Of a stretch of DNA of 10,786 nucleotides, positions 7,047 to 10,786 are shown piece by piece; the stretch's first letter is position 1, and the number at the start of each line of letters is the position of its first letter. This DNA comes from Lentimicrobium sp. (GTDB lineage: Bacteria > Bacteroidota > Bacteroidia > Flavobacteriales > Flavobacteriaceae). A program made the position numbers and the translations under genes. The DNA is taken from positions 1-10,786 of the forward strand of contig JAEMQE010000016.1 of assembly GCA_022758945.1 (NCBI GenBank), written 5' to 3'. Below the pieces are notes generated by a model. The model worked only from the letters and a program-made list of their open reading frames with translations. It ran no database searches and had not been told where the DNA came from.

Positions 7047-8067
7047 TATATATAGGTATTTGCAAATGGATGATGTAATAGTTGAATTTTACTTGATGTT
7101 CTAAGGAAAAATTGTTTTTGAAAATTAATTTCAGTCTCTTTTTAGTATTGGTCAAACCAATGCCTTTTGGACTTTTAAAACTTTGTGAAAGTACAAAATT
7201 ATTTATGATTTCAAAATGCAATATGTCATCAACGATTTTACAATTTATCTTGATTTTAAGCTTATTATTGTTAAACCCACCGTGTTTAAAGGCATTTTCC
7301 AGAAGCGAAATAAATAATAAAGGCGGAACTTTGACTTCATCAATATTCGATTCTATATTTATGGTCACTTCTACATTTTCGAAACGGAGTTTTTCAATTT
7401 CGATATAATTTTGGATATAATCGATTTCTTTGATTAAGGGAACAAATTTAGTTCCTTCGATGTCGTACAAAACGTATTCCATCAATTTTGACAATTTTAT
7501 AATTACATCGGGAACTTTATCAGAAGATTCAAGTGATAAAGCATACAAATTATTCAAAGTATTAAAGAAAAAATGGGGTTGAATCTGGTTTTTCAGGTAT
7601 TTTAATTTGATTTTAAATTGTTCTTCCTTCAAAGCTCGGTTTCGGTCTCTTTCTTTTAACCAAGTCAACGTCAAATAAACAGACGAAGCCATCGCCAGAA
7701 CGTATAATTCGCCAATGCAAACCGCAACAATATGATTGAATTCAAAAGGTTTGTATTCTCTATTGGCTTCTGGCCAAATGTTTTCTGAAATAATATAATA
7801 GGTCATTCCAGTTTTCAATAAATAAACAGCCATTAGACTCAATAACAGCCCAAAAGTGTATTTATAATACTTTGAAGTCAATACATATCGAGGCACAAGA
7901 ACAAACAAATTGAAATATACTAAAGGAATGTGGAGCGTAAATTCAATCAGATTCGATTTGAAAGAATATCCATAATCATTAAAATAAGCTCCCCAACGCA
8001 GAAAGTTCAGCAAAAAGTAAACGCCCCAAAACCAAAAATGATTTTGAAGTTTAATGTCGAATTTCAT
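7036..8067 (-). CDS. LytS/YehU-type sensor histidine kinase
   Basis: A 343-residue membrane sensor kinase of the His_kinase (PF06580) type. Four hydrophobic segments are seen in the first ~138 residues: about 9-26, 42-60, 71-91 and 111-136. A short linker follows, then the phosphoacceptor region KNQIQPHFFFNTLNNLYAL with His165, and a HATPase domain with N-box FISLLENAFKHG (Asn258) and G-box GIGLTNTKKRL (302-312). There is no separate periplasmic sensor domain, so the signal is probably sensed in or at the membrane. I chose the ATG at 8067. The open frame continues six codons upstream to a GTG at 8085 (349 residues), which cannot be excluded. It overlaps the response-regulator gene by 11 bp and presumably phosphorylates its Asp55. 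The gene is divergent from the SusC-type transporter gene. Confidence 0.92.
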   Translation of the reverse strand: MKFDIKLQNHFWFWGVYFLLNFLRWGAYFNDYGYSFKSNLIEFTLHIPLVYFNLFVLVPRYVLTSKYYKYTFGLLLSLMAVYLLKTGMTYYIISENIWPEANREYKPFEFNHIVAVCIGELYVLAMASSVYLTLTWLKERDRNRALKEEQFKIKLKYLKNQIQPHFFFNTLNNLYALSLESSDKVPDVIIKLSKLMEYVLYDIEGTKFVPLIKEIDYIQNYIEIEKLRFENVEVTINIESNIDEVKVPPLLFISLLENAFKHGGFNNNKLKIKINCKIVDDILHFEIINNFVLSQSFKSPKGIGLTNTKKRLKLIFKNNFSLEHQVKFNYYIIHLQIPIYNED

Positions 8068-8202
8068 TTCGTTTATTTTTCCCACTTTTTAGTACAATAA
8101 TTAATGTTTTACTAGTGAATTCTTTTTTAAAAAACTTTTGCAACTTTAATCAATTTGACAATATAAAACGGCTTTTTGCAAATAAAAATATGAAAATAAA
8201 TA

Positions 8203-8237
8203 AAAACGTTTGAAAATAAAAACAGGAAAACGTTTTC
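8203..8237. promoter_or_regulatory. Paired AACGTTT sites, candidate LytTR operator
   Basis: AAAACGTTT (8203-8211) and AAAACGTTTT (8227-8236, inside the 12-bp palindrome GAAAACGTTTTC at 8226-8237) are centred 24 bp apart, a little over two helical turns. The core resembles the LytTR half-site pattern (roughly A-A/C-C/A-GTT-N-A/G), though typical pairs are about 21-22 bp apart, so the fit is imperfect. They lie about 125-160 bp upstream of the SusC-type start and 135-170 bp upstream of the sensor-kinase start, in the region shared by both. The remainder of this ~290-bp gap is AT-rich, and I see no gene in it. Confidence 0.35.
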
Positions 8238-8325
8238 GTAAAACACATTATTGATTAAAAAATGTCGTTGGTTGAAACTTTACTACAGTTGGGAGAATTT
8301 ATTTTTTTTAGAATCTTCATCCCGA

Positions 8326-8333
8326 TAAATTTA
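8326..8333 (+). promoter_or_regulatory. Candidate -7 box of the SusC-type gene
   Basis: TAAATTTA, seven of eight matches to TAnnTTTG, 28 bp upstream of the ATG at 8362, which would give a leader of about 20 nt. No TTG lies at the usual distance upstream; the nearest, at 8289-8291, is too far (34 bp). An activator-dependent promoter would fit the weak upstream element, but this is inference. Confidence 0.25.
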
Positions 8334-8361
8334 CACCATAACTAATAAAAAACAAATAAAA

Positions 8362-10786
8362 ATGAAACAAATTATTTTAATCTTTATGATTATTTTTACT
8401 ACGCAAGTTGGCCTTGCTCAAGTAAAAACCGTCAAAGGTACTGTAAGCGATGCAAGTGGTTTACCATTACCAATGGCGAACATTAATGTACAAGGTGAAA
8501 CAAAAGGAACCACAACCGATATGGATGGTAACTTTTCGATTCAAGCAGAAAAAGGAAAAACTTTAGTTATTTCTTTCGTTGGATTAGAAACCCAAAAAGT
8601 AGTTGTTGGTGACGATAGCGTTATCAAAGTACAACTAAAAGAAGGTTCTTCAACCGCTCTAACCGAAGTAGTGGTTACCTCTCTTGGTATTAAGAAAACC
8701 AGAAAATCGCTTACTTATTCTGCTCAGGAATTAAAAGGCGAGGATCTAACTAGAGTAAAAGACGCTAACGTAATTAACACCATTGCTGGTAAAATTGCAG
8801 GTGTTGCCGTTACAAAAAGTGCTGGTGGAACTGGAGGTTCTACTAAAGTCGTGATTAGAGGAAATTCTTCTGTAACGAATAACCAACCACTTTATGTGAT
8901 TGATGGTGTTCCCTTGTTTAATATTTCTTCTGGGCAACCCAATCTTACTTTTGGTGATGTCAATGGAGGAAATAGAGACGGCGGAGATGCTGTATCCTTA
9001 TTAAATCCAGATGATTACGAAGGGATGACCGTTCTTAAAGGTGCGTCAGCAGCTGCTTTATATGGTAGCCAAGGTGCGAATGGCGTAATCTTGTTAACGT
9101 CAAAAAAATCAAAAGAAGGCGTTTCTAATTTAAAAATGACTTCAACAACTACTTTTGAATCGGCTGCATTTTTGCCAAAATTCCAAAACGAATACGTAGC
9201 AGTTGCTGGTGGAGATGAAACTTGGGGAGCAAAAGGAGCTTCTAAGGATCATGTAAAAGATTTTTTCCAAACAGGAAATACTCAAATTACTTCCTTAGCA
9301 TTTTCAACAGGAACTGAAAAAGCTACAACAAACCTTTCTTATGCCAATACAACTTCTTCTGGTATCATTCAAGGAAATGATTTGAACAAAAATAATTTTG
9401 GAATTCGCCAAACTGGGAAATTTTTCGATGATAAATTAACCGTTTCTGCAAATGCAAATTATGCTTCTCAAACAATTGGAAACAGACCTGTAAGTGGTTA
9501 TTATTTCAATGCTTTGACTGGTGCTTATTTAATGCCAAGAGGAAATGATTTTGACTATTATAAAAACAATTTCGAAGTGTTTGATCCTGTTAGAAATATG
9601 ATGGTTCAAAACTGGATGACCAACAGAGATATTATGCAAAACCCTTATTGGGCTATCAATAGAAATGCTTCTACAGACAAAAACCACTTTTTAACTGGAT
9701 CTTTTGCATTGGATTATAAAGTGAATAATTGGTTGAGTCTTGTTTCAAGATACAATTACAACCGTATAGAAAGCAGTTTCGAAAAAGAAATTTTTGCTTC
9801 GACGCAAGGTACATTGTCTAACATAAACGGAAGATATATTAATATCAATAGTTTAAGCACGCAAAATTATGGTGACTTCTTAGCTAATATTAATACTAAA
9901 ATCAACGAAGATTTAACTTTAACAGCTAATATAGGAACCAGTTTTACCAAATCAATGGGTAATAATGCTACTACATTAGATTCAGGAATAAGCTCTGGTT
10001 TAGTATATGCAAACTGGTTTACTTTAGGAAATTTTGTCAACAATGCAGGAAATTTTCAAAGTTTAGGATCTCAAAAAGAAGTGCAATCTGTTTTTGCAGC
10101 AGCAACTTTGGGCTATAAAAACTATCTATATCTTGATGTTACAGGAAGAAATGACTGGTCTTCAACACTTGTAAACACTGATAAATTATCTTTCTTTTAC
10201 CCATCAGTTGGTGTAACTGGCCTTATTAGTGAAATGACCAAAATGCCGGATTGGATTAATTTTGGTAAAGTTCGTGCTTCTTATGCGCAAGTTGGTAACG
10301 ACATTTCCTCTTTTGTAACTTCTCCAACATCAACTATCGTTGGCGGTCAAATTATTCCTCCAACCGTTGGACCAAGACCAGGCGAATCATTAAAACCAGA
10401 ATTAAAATCTGAATTCGAAATTGGTACAGAATGGAAAATGTTTGACAACAAACTTGGATTCGAAATTTCTTACTACAACTCCGAAACTAAAAATCAATAC
10501 ATTCAAGTTCCTGCTCCATCAACAAACCCTTACGGATATTTAAACTATGGTTTCAATGCGGCAAGTATCAAAAACCAAGGTTTAGAAATTGTTGTAACTG
10601 GAAAAATCCTCAAAACTGATAAATTTACTTGGGATGCTACCCTAAACTACTCACATAATAAAAATACAGTTAGCGAAATTCCTGCTGAACTTGGCGGAAG
10701 AGTTATCTTAACTGATCCGGGAGTAAACAACTACAGATATTCATTAATCGAAGGACAACCTTTTGGACAAATCGAAGGAGTAAACA
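8362..10786 (+). CDS. SusC/RagA-family TonB-dependent outer-membrane transporter (3' truncated by window)
   Basis: An open frame of 808 codons from the ATG at 8362 to the right edge, with no stop; the family is usually about 1000 residues, so about the last fifth is missing. Residues 1-20 (MKQIILIFMIIFTTQVGLAQ) are a signal peptide with likely cleavage after Ala19. Residues 23-93 form the carboxypeptidase-regulatory-like domain (VKGTVSDASGLPLPMANINV, then TTTDMDGNFSI). A TonB-box-like ALTEVVVT is at 99-106. The plug domain covers about 115-248, with GKIAGVAV, VIRGNSS, the SusC/RagA hallmark LYVIDGVPL (177-185) and VLKGASAAALYGSQGANGVILLTSKK (in pieces, 224-249). The beta-barrel begins after about 250 and includes TGRNDWSSTL and FGKVRASYAQVGND. 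It imports an oligosaccharide or peptide ligand using TonB energy. A SusD-like lipoprotein gene is expected just beyond the window. The substrate cannot be told. Confidence 0.95.
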   Translation, partial: MKQIILIFMIIFTTQVGLAQVKTVKGTVSDASGLPLPMANINVQGETKGTTTDMDGNFSIQAEKGKTLVISFVGLETQKVVVGDDSVIKVQLKEGSSTALTEVVVTSLGIKKTRKSLTYSAQELKGEDLTRVKDANVINTIAGKIAGVAVTKSAGGTGGSTKVVIRGNSSVTNNQPLYVIDGVPLFNISSGQPNLTFGDVNGGNRDGGDAVSLLNPDDYEGMTVLKGASAAALYGSQGANGVILLTSKKSKEGVSNLKMTSTTTFESAAFLPKFQNEYVAVAGGDETWGAKGASKDHVKDFFQTGNTQITSLAFSTGTEKATTNLSYANTTSSGIIQGNDLNKNNFGIRQTGKFFDDKLTVSANANYASQTIGNRPVSGYYFNALTGAYLMPRGNDFDYYKNNFEVFDPVRNMMVQNWMTNRDIMQNPYWAINRNASTDKNHFLTGSFALDYKVNNWLSLVSRYNYNRIESSFEKEIFASTQGTLSNINGRYININSLSTQNYGDFLANINTKINEDLTLTANIGTSFTKSMGNNATTLDSGISSGLVYANWFTLGNFVNNAGNFQSLGSQKEVQSVFAAATLGYKNYLYLDVTGRNDWSSTLVNTDKLSFFYPSVGVTGLISEMTKMPDWINFGKVRASYAQVGNDISSFVTSPTSTIVGGQIIPPTVGPRPGESLKPELKSEFEIGTEWKMFDNKLGFEISYYNSETKNQYIQVPAPSTNPYGYLNYGFNAASIKNQGLEIVVTGKILKTDKFTWDATLNYSHNKNTVSEIPAELGGRVILTDPGVNNYRYSLIEGQPFGQIEGVN

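Noticed and set aside
8141..8148. TAAAGTTG on the minus strand as a promoter for the sensor-kinase operon
   Set aside because: Only seven of eight positions match TAnnTTTG, with no TTG at a suitable distance. Several equally good near matches occur in the same AT-rich gap.
8284..8291. TACAGTTG as a -7 box for the SusC-type gene
   Set aside because: Seven of eight positions match, but the nearest upstream TTG gives spacers of about 9-13 or 30 bp, outside the usual range, so it was not preferred over 8326-8333.
8746..8937. A 63-codon minus-strand open frame inside the SusC-type gene
   Set aside because: It lies opposite the conserved plug domain with its LYVIDGVP motif; the low-complexity Ser/Thr-rich translation is a typical shadow.

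Overview
The window looks like chromosomal DNA from a Flavobacterium-type gliding bacterium (phylum Bacteroidota). The evidence is very AT-rich sequence, weak or absent Shine-Dalgarno sequences, several TAnnTTTG-like -7 boxes, the gliding/type IX secretion genes gldK, gldL and the first codons of gldM, and a SusC/RagA-type TonB-dependent transporter. The species cannot be fixed from the sequence alone.

Layout. From about 1 to 8.07 kb every gene is on the minus strand, so transcription runs from right to left. The HK/RR pair (7036-8067 and 6345-7046, overlapping by 11 bp) encodes a four-helix LytS-type sensor kinase and a LytTR response regulator. After about 190 bp of non-coding DNA comes topA (3618-6152), followed after 3 bp by an arginase-fold protein (2466-3614). 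A 270-bp non-coding gap follows, with inverted repeats and candidate promoters. Then come gldK (783-2195), gldL (91-738) and the first 14 codons of gldM (1-43), spaced 44 and 47 bp apart as one operon. To the right, after a ~290-bp divergent intergenic region, a SusC/RagA-family transporter gene runs on the plus strand from 8362 off the window edge (808 codons seen, no stop).

How they work together. GldL and GldM form the inner-membrane proton-driven motor, and GldK is the outer-membrane lipoprotein of the periplasmic ring of the type IX secretion/gliding machine. TopA relaxes negative supercoils. The arginase-like protein is co-transcribed with topA and lies just upstream of gldK. It has lost most arginase metal ligands, so it is probably not the ureohydrolase or formimidoylglutamase that automatic annotation would call it. 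The HK/RR pair is divergent from the SusC gene, and the shared intergenic region carries two AACGTTT-centred sites that could be LytTR operators, so control of the transporter and/or itself by this pair is plausible but unproven.

The most noteworthy items are the arginase-fold pseudoenzyme between topA and the gld operon, the 10-bp inverted repeat upstream of gldK (operator or terminator), and the repeated AACGTTT sites in the kinase/SusC intergenic region. I saw no RNA genes, CRISPR arrays, insertion sequences or phage genes.
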